Positions 24,173 through 35,154 of a stretch of 64,000 bases of DNA are shown here, piece by piece. Position 1 is the first letter of the stretch; each line of letters begins with the position of its first letter. The notes under the pieces were generated by a model. That model was not told the DNA's origin and did not search any database. It saw only the letters and a list, made by a program, of their open reading frames with translations. The position numbers and the translations under genes were made by a program. This DNA comes from Begonia masoniana (Eukaryota > Streptophyta > Magnoliopsida > Cucurbitales > Begoniaceae). Location of the stretch: positions 13,183,860 to 13,247,859 of the forward strand of contig CM039509.1 of NCBI GenBank assembly GCA_022432975.1, in the 5' to 3' direction.

Positions 24173-24897
24173 TGATATGCCCCGACCCCGATCCGTTGAT
24201 CACAAGCCAAGATAAGTATTTTAACTCTTATGCCTTTAATAGGCTTGTGGAATTTTGTAGGTGAAAAAACTTCTCAATGCTTGGAAAGAAATCAATGAAG
24301 AAGGAATTTGTTTTCCTTTATTTCAAATTATTTAACCAAGCTTTGTATTTAATTTGTATATTTTAGGAAACTTTAGTTTCGTTTAAAACTTTATTAATTG
24401 GCAAACTTTATCCTTGTTTCTTTTAGAATGTATGTTTGTAATAGTATTCCAAAGGGCTTTGAAAGGTTAAAGGCAAAGAGCAAGAAACTGTTTTTCTTTG
24501 AGGCATTTCATCGAATAGATGGTGGACAATAGCATGCAAGGCAACGCCAATGCGCAGCGCGTGCACCAGGCAGCGCGCACCAGTAGCCTTGGTTCATTCG
24601 ACCAGTCCGGTTCGCTCGACCCGGTTCACTCCAACGACTACCTCCAATGACAGAATTCTTCCAACGGTCTTCTGCAGCGTTCTTCAGCCTTCGTCTCCAG
24701 AACGCCGATCTCCTTTTTTGTTATTTAAGCTCTCCTGTTGCTTTTATATTCAGTTTTTAAACATCGAATATTTGGAAATAGATTGAAGTTGTTCTTCATT
24801 CTGTCAGAGTTTTTCTGTGAAGAGAGAGTTCTCTCTTGACTTAGCTGGTGCCTCTTCCGCACGCATACCTCCCCATTTACAGGCCTGTAGCTTAACA
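24173..24897 (+). mobile_element. Element B, right (3') LTR (725 bp)
   Basis: Begins TGATATGCCCCG and ends GTAGCTTAACA like the left LTR. It lacks both the 1-kb insertion and the stretch equivalent to about 10360-10900. Followed by the TTGTT duplication at 24898-24902. Confidence 0.88.
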
Positions 24898-24902
24898 TTG
24901 TT
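24898..24902. repeat. Target duplication TTGTT, right copy (B)
   Basis: Partner of 8673-8677. Confidence 0.85.
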
Positions 24903-25069
24903 GTAGCTCTGTGTTTGCTTGTTATGTATCAATTGGTCTACTATTTTGAATAAAATATGGTTATCATTTAGATCCGTGATTCTTTTCTCAGTAACATCAT
25001 TGAATGAATTTGTTGGCTTATGGATCCTGGGAACTAATTGGGTGCCTAAGATTTAATGGCTCCGGCACT

Positions 25070-25074
25070 TTTAG
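25070..25074. repeat. Target duplication TTTAG, left copy (D)
   Basis: Matches 26662-26666. Confidence 0.82.
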
Positions 25075-26661
25075 TGTGAAACCCACGAATTGATTTGGTG
25101 GAAAACGTATAAGGACAATTAGGTTATTTCTTTTCCCTCATTTAATAGCCACGTGTACACAATCTTATAAACCTATCCTTCAATTTTATAAAACCTTTCT
25201 GCGAAAACATTTCAGCAGAGGTCCTCCTACTTGCTGAGAACGCCGCACGCAGAGCAAAGGGAGGGAGACGATCGGCGGCAACCTGGTCTCCGATTCCAGC
25301 GATTTTTGTTTCAAAACGCTCCTTACCTTCTTCTCTTCAACCTTGTGAAACGATTTTGAGCGACAAAAATTGGTAAGTTAAAACCCCTATTTTCTTTGTG
25401 TTAAAAACGTAGGTTTTTGAACGAACACTTTCCTTGTTAGAATCAATGGTTGAAATTTTCTGATATTTGTTTGGAGGAAGAAGAAATTGGTTTACTGCTT
25501 CTAATTTGGAAGTTGGATGAGATGAGAATTTACAGATTTTGAGGTATAAGAAAAGCAAAACCTTACTGTTGGTGGAAACTGGTAGAAACTGTTACATTGT
25601 GCAACTCTATATACATTGGATCAGGAGCTTTAAATTGATCAAATGAACGTTTAAGAAAATGGACCTATATTTATAGAAATTTTCTGAATTGATAGATAAT
25701 TGTCTAAATCTCACAATCAAGATTGAGATTTCAATGGTTTGTTATTGAGGTTTGAATTGTGGGAAATTGACAGGTTGGAGGAACCAACTTATTTAATTAA
25801 GTCTTTGGACTTTTGGACAACGGAATATTAAACCTTGGTTTTTTTTTTACCTTTTGTAAGTTCAATCGAGGTAGGGGTTTATTTTATTTTCGGTTAAGTA
25901 TTATTATTTTTAATTCATTAATTAAATTCATTTATTTGGCATAAAATGTTTATTTAATTTTATGCTATTATTTTCATTCACACATTTATCAACTGCATAC
26001 TTTATCATTGATAAAAATTGTGTGGTTTTAACTAGAAGTAATAGGACAGCTGAAGAGCCGTGTCCTTGGGCGCAAAACCCTAAACCTGATCAGGGTAATT
26101 ATGGCGTGCGACCGCCTGATGTCGATGTTTTGGCCTATGGCCCAGTGTGCTCGGAGTCCATGAGAGGCTCCATTTTCACCGAACATCTATTTAAATTGCA
26201 TAACTGTATTTTTATTAAATCTATGCATAATATTATATGACTGCTGGAAATAAACTCTATCCCTATTGAGTTTAGTCGACTCACCCCAAACGACTACTAT
26301 TTTTCAGGATTCAATAAAGGAGAATTTGATTATCGGCATGGGAACGATCATCTTGTAGAAATTTCTTATTTTAATAAATTTTTCCTGAGGATATATCTTA
26401 TATTTTTTAAGGTGAGACACTACTTTGGATGTGTAAGCTTTGTTGTATTTAATTCACATGTGTTATTTTATTTGGACATATATCATTATATCATCTGGTG
26501 TCACTTGTTGGACCTGTTTATTTATCTGTCTGGGCTCTAAATCTGAATTGGTTAATATTCCGCTGCGTTTGGTGAAATTTGGTGTTAAGGGTCGGGCGAT
26601 TTAGTCCTTTTCAGGCCGGGTCGTTCCCCGTTCTGTTGCGGGTCCCCTTTGGGTCGTGACA
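25075..26661 (+). mobile_element. Solo LTR D
   Basis: Begins TGTGAAACCC and ends GGGTCGTGACA, flanked by TTTAG on both sides (25070-25074 and 26662-26666). A TATA-like CTTATAAACC occurs near 25164. A donor-like GTAAGT at 25373 and an acceptor-like TTTTCAG at 26308 suggest a spliced leader here too, although this family differs in sequence from the TGTAACACCC group. There is no coding region, so it is a solo LTR. Confidence 0.88.
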
Positions 26662-26666
26662 TTTAG
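26662..26666. repeat. Target duplication TTTAG, right copy (D)
   Basis: Partner of 25070-25074. Confidence 0.82.
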
Positions 26667-28158
26667 GGTCACGGAATACCTACTATTATGTTGACTACAA
26701 AGAGTGTTGTTAGTTTGCTCAACACCCGTATTCTTGAAGCATCTTAGTATATATCTTAAAATGCTTTGTTGAAATTATTTTACTTTCCTCTTTGAAGGTA
26801 GTCATTGAAGTCATTTGTCTTCTCTGTATTGCGCGAACTTTCTTCTTGTATTCTTGTCGTAGTTAGAAAATACTCTAAGATTGTTGTTGGAGGTAGAGAA
26901 GGGGTTAGATCCTATGTGGCATTATTTAAACATACAGGTTAGTGGATTAAGTTTGTTGCCTAAGCATTTAAAGTTTTTCAGAAATCTTCATCATTAAATG
27001 TTGCAATAAGTTGTTGTAGCTTCATGTTTTCTTATTTTGATTGCTGTTTTTTTTTTTATTAGATTGAAATTTTGTTTCTCTCGTCTACTGGTTTTAATTT
27101 CTTTAGTTTTGAGTTGATATTTCATCAAGTGTTTATAACACATCAATATGTTGCAGTAATTTGGTGTTTGTTTGTTTTAATTTTCAATAGAAAGTATCAA
27201 ACAAAGGAGATGATAGTATCCCTAACAAAACAAATTAGTCGTGGGTAACTTTTTAGTGCCGACAGTTGTCTCCTTTTGAAGACTTAACCTCTAAAAAGAC
27301 TTGTAGAAAGTGTAAAACTGTTGTATCACCCATAGGTAACTAGAAATCGATACACTATTTCGTCCTTAATGACACAATATTAAGAGATTTTGTCCATTTT
27401 GATTTTCTAGTATCTATTGAATAAAATTTTGCTAATCAGGGGAAGAAAATCGCATCTCAAATTGATGTTTTATATTAAAAAATTTGCTTTTGTAGGTGAC
27501 TTAAGTTATCATTTGCACTTTGAAGGACATCGTCCATAATTAGATTTCTTTAAATTCTTTTGAAATACTTGACTGAAAACAGCTGAGTAGAATAAGTACA
27601 GAAACGGCCCTTGTTCTATCCTCCACCATCACCTTGTAATTTTCATAGTAAAAAGAGGATTGACTCTCAACCTCCTTATCACGATATAAATATGCACCAA
27701 GGCTACTACTGCTTTATTCCTACTCGCAGCGCTTTGTTGGAAGCGATAGAGAAAAGCCTGGGATATTTTACATGATTTTTTATGGTTTGATACTTTGTGT
27801 TCTTTTGAATTCTAATGCCATAATCAGCAAAGCATTCACCCAATTGTTTTCTTGATTCTTCTCTAATATATGTTGTAAGATATTCTTTATTACTAATTTA
27901 CTCGTCAAAATTAAATTGTGACATGTTCTGAATTTATTGGATGTGAAAAAAATATCATTGAAACTTTTTTTGACAGTCTTTTTAATTTAAGTGAAGCTGG
28001 ACTTGCCTTCTAGCTTATCTTTTTCAAATAAGAAACAGAAACTGAAATTTGCTCTAAATTATATTTTCTTTTGAAGGGGTTTGTGGAGGTTTTTTTTTTT
28101 TTTGAGATGTTTGATTTAAAATATTTTACCCGTGAGTTCCATTAAGTTCGTGTTTTGA
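26667..28158. other. Intron-like host sequence
   Basis: AT-rich with poly-T tracts and no supported coding region. 27050-27180 echoes phrases from 8495-8665 on the far side of element B. Confidence 0.4.
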
Positions 28159-28515
28159 TGGCATTGAACTTCATCTTGTAAATCAAAATTAATACTCTCA
28201 ATTTCTTAACTGCTCACTTTGTATGATTAGTTTCTCATTGCAGGTACATTTAAATGCTGTTCACTCTTTTTTTTCATGTGCTATTTTTTTTTTTGTTTTT
28301 GCGTTCTGTTTAATTGCTTAGTGTGGTGGTTGTTCTTCTTGACTTCTCTTGTCTGTGTCGTCTGAAAAGTTGTCTTTTTCTATTATGTTGGTCTTGCTTT
28401 GTTCACATATTACTTTTTTAATTTTTTAGGCGATTCAAACTTTTTTCTATGTCCTCTACTTCTTTTCAGTTGTTTAGAGATTACACTTTTTTTGCGTCCA
28501 TTGAAATTTTTTATA
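28159..28515. repeat. Dispersed duplication, copy 1
   Basis: Starts TGGCATTGAACTTCATC and matches 29620-29975 with moderate divergence, including the TTGCAGxTACATTTAAATG and CATGTGCTATTTTTT blocks. The copies are in direct orientation about 1.46 kb apart. Confidence 0.8.
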
Positions 28516-29268
28516 TCATTTGAACAAAAAACTGAATTCCTTATTTCTCTTGTTACAGGTTTTTTTAGTCAAAGTAATCTTATAGGTGTCTTTCCTTCTT
28601 GGTCTTTTGTTCAAATCTGGTAAGATTTTGTCAAATTTGCCTTTACGCCTTCCAATCCATGTTCAGAATTCATCTTTTATTTATACTAGTTTAAGTCTTT
28701 GTGCTTTTATATTCTGGTAATTTGTTTTTGTGATTTCACTGCTCATGCATCCTTAGAAATTCTTGTAGTTAATATATGTTTGTTTAAATTGGTTTGACAA
28801 CTAGCATCGGTGTTTGATTCTTTTAGATGAAGGAAGCTTCATAATCTGCAAGTAACAATTAAAAATATAGTCATAATATCATGAGAAAAACAGATTAGAA
28901 CCTATAATCCACTATTTTGTTGAAAAAAGTCTAAGCAAGACCTGGCCCATATTGTAGGTCTACATTTAACTTTATTCATACTCATGTCTCACTGAAATCG
29001 GCTTAATATTTCTACTAATAATGGCATGATGGCCCTTGTCAAGAGTTTGATTTAAATTCATGTTTGAGTTGAGCTTTGCTTCATGAATGCTTGTGTTTGT
29101 AGCAGTTATGTTTACATGAAACTAATCGAGTCAATCTTGAGTATTGAGCATCCTTATGCTCCTCCTTTTGTCCTTGGTGTGAAGATTGGGGAGTTTAATG
29201 GGAATCTGGATAATAATGAAATCCTAGAAAACCCATGAAGGAATCTGCCATTCTCACTGATGACATTA

Positions 29269-29321
29269 CCTAAACAGTGAAGGTATTCCAAGCCAACCAC
29301 AACCTCTGCAGCATAAAACCT
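29269..29321 (-). pseudogene. Antisense fragment of an AGC-type protein kinase exon
   Basis: On the minus strand a TTTTCAG acceptor-like site is followed by codons reading FYAAEVVVGLEYLHCLG. This is the alpha-E region just before the catalytic HRD/YRD loop in plant AGC kinases (phototropin/D6PK-like). Only about 17 residues match; the catalytic loop does not follow. It is best read as a captured or decayed exon fragment. It is oriented against the RPA1-like exons nearby. Confidence 0.6.
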
Positions 29322-29619
29322 GAAAACATAGTTAAATATGAGAAACTTGAGACTCAATAAAAATACAAGATTGCCTTTCATCAGATAAAGAATATAAGGA
29401 GAATGAAACAGAAGATTTGAGATACTTATGACAAAGAGAGCATGTTTCGAGAGAAAAAATTAAGGAGACAGTTTTACCATTTAACAACACAAATTATAGA
29501 AGACAGATTGTTCTAATCATCATCGAAGGACAAGCACAACAAAAACCGTAGCCTTGAACAAAAGAACATGTGAAATGAGGAACACAAACATTATAAAATC
29601 AAGTGTAATATCTACTTGG

Positions 29620-29975
29620 TGGCATTGAACTTCATCATGTAACTCAAAATTAATACTCTCAATTTCTTAATTGTTCGCTTTTAATGATTAGTTTCTCATT
29701 GCAGATACATTTAAATGTTGTTTGTCTTTTCTTTCATGTGCTATTTTTTTTTTTTTTTTTGCATTCTACTTATCTGTTCAGTGTGGTGGATGTTCTTTTT
29801 GACTTCTCTTGGCTGTGTTATCTGAAAAGCTATCTTTTTCTATGATGTTGGTCTTGCTTAGTTCACATATTACTTTTTTTTATTTTTTTAGGCGAGTTAA
29901 ATTTTTTCTGTGTCCTCTGATTCTTTTTAGTTGTTTAGAGATTACTTTTTTTTTTTTTTTTTTTGTGTCCATTGC
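29620..29975. repeat. Dispersed duplication, copy 2
   Basis: Partner of 28159-28515; the internal poly-T tracts differ in length. Confidence 0.8.
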
Positions 29976-29982
29976 AATTTTT

Positions 29983-30480
29983 ATGATCTTCATTGTAATG
30001 ATACTGATATTAACTTGGTTATCTACCGTTTTCATTTTTCCTATCAACTCTAGTCGTATTTGAATTGTTCATCGTCAATGTGATGTATTTTGTATGGTTT
30101 CTTAATTTGTGATGTTAACTAAGATACTGTTGTTCAAACTTTGATAAGTACGTGGTTGATAAAATTGTGTGTTTTGTTTCTTGCATAATTTCTCATTCTT
30201 TAATAGTGTTTAGAAAAAAACAATAATGATCTTCATTGTAATGATGCTGGTTTTGATTTGAATATGTGCCGATTTCAATTTTCCTATCAATTCCGTTCAC
30301 AGTTGAATTGTTGATCTTCGCTATGGTGTATTCTATATAGTTACTTAATTTGTGATGTTAAGCAACATATTGTTTTTCAAACTTTGAGAAATATGTGGAT
30401 TGCTACATTGATAGAACTGTATGTTTTGTTTGTTCCGCAAATTTGTCCTTCTTTAATAGTGTTTCGTAAAAAAACAATTG
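29983..30480. repeat. Diverged tandem duplication, about 243-bp unit
   Basis: ATGATCTTCATTGTAATGAT starts at 29983 and again at 30226. The two units align through TAATTTGTGATGTTAA and TTTAATAGTGTTT to about 30480. Non-coding. Confidence 0.8.
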
Positions 30481-30705
30481 TGTGATCATGCTGATGAAAC
30501 AATTCGCAGACATATTTTCTAAAATGAATGGAGATTGAACTGTTGATGTTCATGTCCTCTGTAAACCATTACAAAAAATTGGTTGATTTAGCCATACAAA
30601 GTTTCAGAGGCTTCTCCTCATTGATTCAGCAGTAATTTCTCATCCACCCTTGTCTTTCTCATGCTTTAACTTTTCCTACAAAAATTTGTGTTTTTATCTC
30701 TTTAG

Positions 30706-31739
30706 GGAATGCGAGTGCATGCAAGTTTGTTCTCTTCCGATATCGACCATTTCCAAAATACCCTACAGATAGGAAAAAATTATTATGTGTTAAACGCTTT
30801 GGTCACGAAAAGTAAGCTAGAGTTTAGGATTGGAGATTACCCTCATAAATAGGCGTGCATTTGTAGAAGACGTACCTAATTCTGAAATTGGTTTTTCTCT
30901 AGAAACATTTACATTCACTCCTTTCGATTATTTGCCATCCCATATTGGGACTCGACGTTTAGTTGGTGAGGAGAGTTTTCTATATCATCTTTATCTTTTA
31001 CTATTTCATTTTTGTTCCTTTTGTTTGTTAATCTTATCGTTGTCTACCATTCTATGTAATTAGAGATTGTCGGAGTTACAGTTGCTATGTTCCTTGTTAA
31101 GACTGTCAACACAAAGGTTGACACCTTGCATGCTAGAGAAATATTGCGCTTGTTGATTCAAAGTATGCTTCTCTTTTCTTCCACTTTCCAAACTTTTCTC
31201 TGTTTTGGAACACCATCACCTTTATTTTTTCTTGTAATTTTTCTTCTATTCGGCTTTCTATGTGGGGTCAGCTTGTGTCCAACAAATGCAAAGCAATTTT
31301 TTTAATAATTCATAATCGTCCTATCATCATTGCTACACACTTGACCATGTCAACCTTTCATGGTATTTTATTTATAAGTATTGAATTTTTCATCATCTTC
31401 TAATATCTAATCTCTCTTTTTATTCTATAGGAGTATCTATTTCCACCGCAACAAATAGCTTCATTATCATACTCTCCACTGTTCCCACTTTTCAAGCACT
31501 TAAAAAATGGTTTGCTTTTTCACAATGCTTGGTGTCGTTCTTGATTTTATTTTCTTTTTTGTTTTGCAAGTCCGTCAACAAAAATCTTCCTTCTTCATAG
31601 ATCACTCAAAAACTTAACACAACTCGATGATTTCTTACTTTCTTCCATTGATGTTGAGTCCATTATCACGTTCTTTTCACTTGTTCTTTTCCCATTCTTT
31701 TATTGTTAAGCCACTTATATTCTCTAATTAGGTTGGTCC
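30706..31739 (+). pseudogene. RPA1-like (OB-fold) gene, 5' exons
   Basis: Four exon-like blocks lie between intron signals. 30706-30965 encodes RVHASLFSSDIDHF, then IGKNYYVLNALVTK, a frame change near 30840, and FTFTPFDYLPSHIG. 31064-31162 encodes VGVTVAMFLVKTVNTK. 31431-31509 encodes an OB-strand-like IILSTVPTFQALKKW. About 31601-31670 encodes SLKNLTQLDDFLLSS. Order and motifs match plant replication-protein-A large-subunit-like proteins, which bind single-stranded DNA; many plant copies travel in Helitrons. It is interrupted at 31740 by element E and resumes at 53023. The frame change suggests a pseudogene. Confidence 0.65.
31735..31739. repeat. Target duplication GGTCC, left copy (E)
   Basis: Matches 52987-52991, 21 kb away; this marks both ends of the nested block. 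Confidence 0.88.
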
Positions 31740-32189
31740 TGTAACACCCGAGAATTTATTGGCTCAATTATATGAATGTACGGTGAATTACGAATTTACA
31801 GAGAAGGTGTAAATGAAGAATATTGGATTAAATAATGGATAATGGAGGGAGAACTAAATCGTTAAGTGTGAGATAAAATGAGGAAGAGTGGGTTAGTTGT
31901 GGGTTAATTAATGTGATAAAAGGTTATAAATGTAAATTGTGTTATTAATAAAAAAAAAAAAAAGAGGAGGAAAGAAAAGAGAGACTTCCACGTGAAAGGG
32001 GCAAAAAACAAAAACCATTCTTCTTCTCTTCTCTTTCTCTCTCTCTACGGCGATTGCAGAAAGCTCTCCCTCTTCGATTCTTCTCTCGATTCTTCATCCA
32101 AGGTAAATTTCTCACATTTTACTTATAGGGTTTTGATTTCTAGTTGAGAGAAGGTTAGAGATTTAGTTAGGTTGTGTTTTGAGTGGGTT
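31740..32189 (+). mobile_element. Element E, 5' LTR, truncated
   Basis: Collinear with 33715-34165 up to GAGTGGGTT, then switches abruptly to antisense B-type LTR. It includes a pyrimidine-rich CTCTTTCTCTCTCT tract and a donor-like site at about 32103 (AAG then GTAAAT). Confidence 0.85.
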
Positions 32190-33033
32190 CTTTAGACGGT
32201 TGATCCTTCGCGGGCGAAGTGATCACAGCATCTGGGAACGCAAGGTTTCGCCATCTCCTCGGTCTAGCTCGTACTGGAGCCGACGGGAGACAACTGAGGA
32301 TTCCTCCGAGCAACCTTAAGCTCGAGGAACACTGGGCAAGCCGTCTGGTGCCTGGCACCGGCAATACCGAGAGAGAGAATCTCTCTGTAATGAAGAAAAC
32401 TCCGACGACGAAAGAACACACGTTCTGATTTCCAAAAATTCCAATCACTATCTAAACTATTACAGAGGTACAGTGGAAGCTTAAATACAGGAGAAGAAAT
32501 GGTGAAGACAATGGAGGAGAAGCTGCAGACGACTCACTGGACAACGGCTAGAATTGTAGCCGTTGGACGCCTCTGCTGCGCAGGCGGTTCAGTCCGCTAG
32601 TGAAAACACTCCAGGCCGGCTCAGCTTGATTCTTCTTCGGTTCAGCTTGGTTCAATCCGGTTCAACCTTGGTTTGGTCAGTTCAGCCTTGGTTCGACTGG
32701 TTCAGCCCTTGGTTCTCTCTTGGTTCAGCATCCTTTTGAAGCCTATTACAAAAATATACATTTTAAAAGGCTAAAGTTTGCCAATTAACGAGTTTTAAAC
32801 AAAATTAATATATTTTAAATTACAAATAAAATAAAACAAAAGCTTGGCTACAAAAGTTGAATTTAAGGAAAACAAATTTCTTCTTCATTCCAAGCTTCGG
32901 AAAGCCAATTTACGTACATAATTCCACAAATCCATTAGATAGATAAAATAGATAAATACTTACCTTGACTTGTGTTTTAACGATTCGGACCGTAGGCACA
33001 TTATGGCGGGTCTTTGGAACTCGGGGCATATCA
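32190..33033 (-). mobile_element. Antisense B-family LTR fragment inside E
   Basis: On the minus strand it begins TGATATGCCCCGAG and follows B's LTR, including a CGCCCGCGAAGGATCA block also present near 10500. Its 3' (U5) end is missing at 32190, where it abuts E's 5' LTR. This shows that the block absent from B's right LTR is ancestral. Confidence 0.8.
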
Positions 33034-33714
33034 TTCTCCTACAATAACAGCTATTAGGCTACTATAGGTATGACACCAGTACGAGGCTCTCTATGGAAGG
33101 AAGTGTAGATCTCTACCATACTGGGATAAAGTAGGCAAAGCTAGATTGACGGGTCCGGATATTGTTCAGCAAATAGCAGAGAAGGTTGCATTTATTCGGC
33201 AACGAATTTTGACAGCGCAAAGTCGGTAGAAGAGCTACACGGAGCGAAGGCGAAGAGAATTGGAATTCGAGGTGAATGATGAGGTGTTTCTAAAAATTTC
33301 GTCATTTAAGGGAGTGATGAAGTTCAGTAAGAGGGGCAAGTTGAGTCTGAGGTATGTCAGCCCCTTTCTTATTACGAAGCGGATTGGAAACGCAGCCTAT
33401 CAGCTGTAATTGCCTGCTTCTATGGATGAGATTCACAACGTGTTTCATGTGTCTATGCTGAAAAATGCACGCGTGATCCCTCTCATGTCGTGGAACAACA
33501 AGATGTCGAGGTTCAACCAACGTTGGCGTATGAGGAGAAGCCAGTGCGGATTCTTGATTATGCTATGAAGGTGTTGCGTAACAAGGAGGTTCCACTAGTG
33601 AAGGTTCTGTGGCGCAATCACAATGTGGAAGAGGCAACCTGGGAACGGCAGCAAGACATGATGAGCCGGTACCCTGATCTATTTGGGACAAAATTTATTT
33701 TAAGGAGAGTGGAA
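33034..33714 (+). pseudogene. Element E integrase C-terminus and chromodomain-like tail
   Basis: Only the end of pol remains. It opens with FSYNNS (the end of the integrase core region), continues through stops and frameshifts, and has an open run at 33490-33720 containing LAYEEKPVRILDY and PLVKVLWRNHNVEEATWER. These closely parallel element C's tail. A purine run (AAGGAGAGTGGAA, 33702-33714) ends the interior. It is part of a dead element. Confidence 0.85.
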
Positions 33715-34469
33715 TGTTAATATCCGAGAATTTATCAACTCAATTATATAAATGTACGGTGAATTACGAATTTACAGAGAAGGTGTAAATGAAGAATATT
33801 GAATTAAAGAATGGAGAATGGAGGGAGAATTAAATCGTTAAGTGTGAGATTAAATGAGAAAGAGTGGGTTAGTTGTTGGTTAATTAATGTGATAAAAAGG
33901 TATAAATGTAAATTGTGTTATTAATAAAAAAAAGGAAGAGAAGGAAAGAAAAGAGAAACTTCCACGTGAAAGGGGCAAAAAACAAAAACCATTCTTCTTC
34001 TCTTCTCTTTCTCTCTCTCTACGGCGATTGCAGAAAGCTCTTCCTCTCTGATTCTTCTCTCGATTCTTCATCCAAGGTAAACTTCTCACATTTTACTTAT
34101 AGGGTTTTGATTTCTAGTTGAGAGAAGGTTAGAGATTTAGTTAGGTTGTGTTTTGAGTGGGTTTTTGATTATTTTGGTGTGGAATTTAGGGTTGCACGAA
34201 AATGGTGATAGATTTGTTAGATTCCTTATCTAAATATGACTAAAGATGATTAGAAGATGTGTGGGGGAATGGTTGAATTTGGAGGAAACCAAAATTCTGG
34301 AGCGTGCAGGGCAGTTCAGTTTTTGCAAAAAACGACTGAGCCAATTGTGTTATTTTGTAGGGACCTTTAGTTCTATCCCCTTAATTTTCCGTACAATTTT
34401 TTTCTTTTTTAAAACTTTAATCAGAATCTATGATGGTTGAAATTGTTTTGAAACTGTTTGATAAAATAA
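33715..34469 (+). mobile_element. Element E, 3' LTR, part 1
   Basis: Begins TGTTAATATCCGAG after the polypurine tract. It contains the first donor at 34077 (CCAAG then GTAAAC). The LTR is cut in its presumed first intron by solo LTR F and continues at 48737. Confidence 0.85.
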
Positions 34470-34554
34470 TATTTATATAACCAATAAAATAACAGAAACA
34501 ATCGGCCAAAGATTGGAGGGCAAAAAGGGCAACTGCCCATAAAATGTCATGGCC

Positions 34555-34796
34555 GATCGATTGACCATTTCAGCCGATCGATCGACTGTTGAAAAACATG
34601 AGGGGGCGATCGATCGCCCCACATACAGGCGATCGATCGCCCCTACGATCGATCACCAGCCAATCGATTGCCCCTTGTTGGGTGATCGATCGGTAACTTC
34701 TCTGGATTTTTCCAGAGAAGCTACCTATTCTTGCCGATCGATCGCCTCTTAGGCGATCGATCAGCAACCTCTCTGGAATCCGAAATTCCAGAGAGT
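34555..34796. repeat. Palindrome and hairpin cluster in LTR F
   Basis: 34603-34620 is a perfect 18-bp palindrome around CGATCGATCG. 34697-34720 is a perfect hairpin (10-bp arms CTTCTCTGGA, TTTT loop). 34769-34795 is a second hairpin (11-bp arms CTCTCTGGAAT, 5-nt loop). Several more GATCGATCG sites lie between them. Confidence 0.9.
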
Positions 34797-35154
34797 TTGC
34801 TTCTCCCTTTTCTCTTCTTCCCTGCACAATTACACTTCCTCTTCTTCCTCCTTAAACCTCAACATCACATACGTACAAAAACACTTCATAATCATCAATC
34901 CAACACCTTAACTTTATTCATCATAAAATACACTACACTCACGTAACCTCCTCAACTCATAAGCCGCCGACCCATCCCCTCGACGCACATTCAAAACAAC
35001 ATAAAATCTCGTGAAAACGAACTGCATGAAACCATTTGAAAACCAATCAAAAACCCCTACGAAATTCAACAATCCAGCAGTTCAGTAAATGATAGGCTTA
35101 ACAAAACGCTTTATAAAACGAGTTTACTAAAATATCAAAACATCAATCAATTAA

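Larger units (their letters stand above)
8678..24897 (+). mobile_element. Element B, non-coding LTR retrotransposon (LARD-like)
   Basis: Flanked by the 5-bp duplication TTGTT (8673-8677 and 24898-24902). It has a left LTR at 8678-10952, a perfect initiator-tRNA-Met-type primer site TGGTATCAGAGC at 10955-10966, a polypurine tract at 24161-24172 and a right LTR at 24173-24897. Its own interior (10967-11816 plus 22072-24172, about 3 kb) has no coding region. It therefore had to borrow proteins, like the large retrotransposon derivatives known in plants. Element C sits inside it. Confidence 0.85.
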
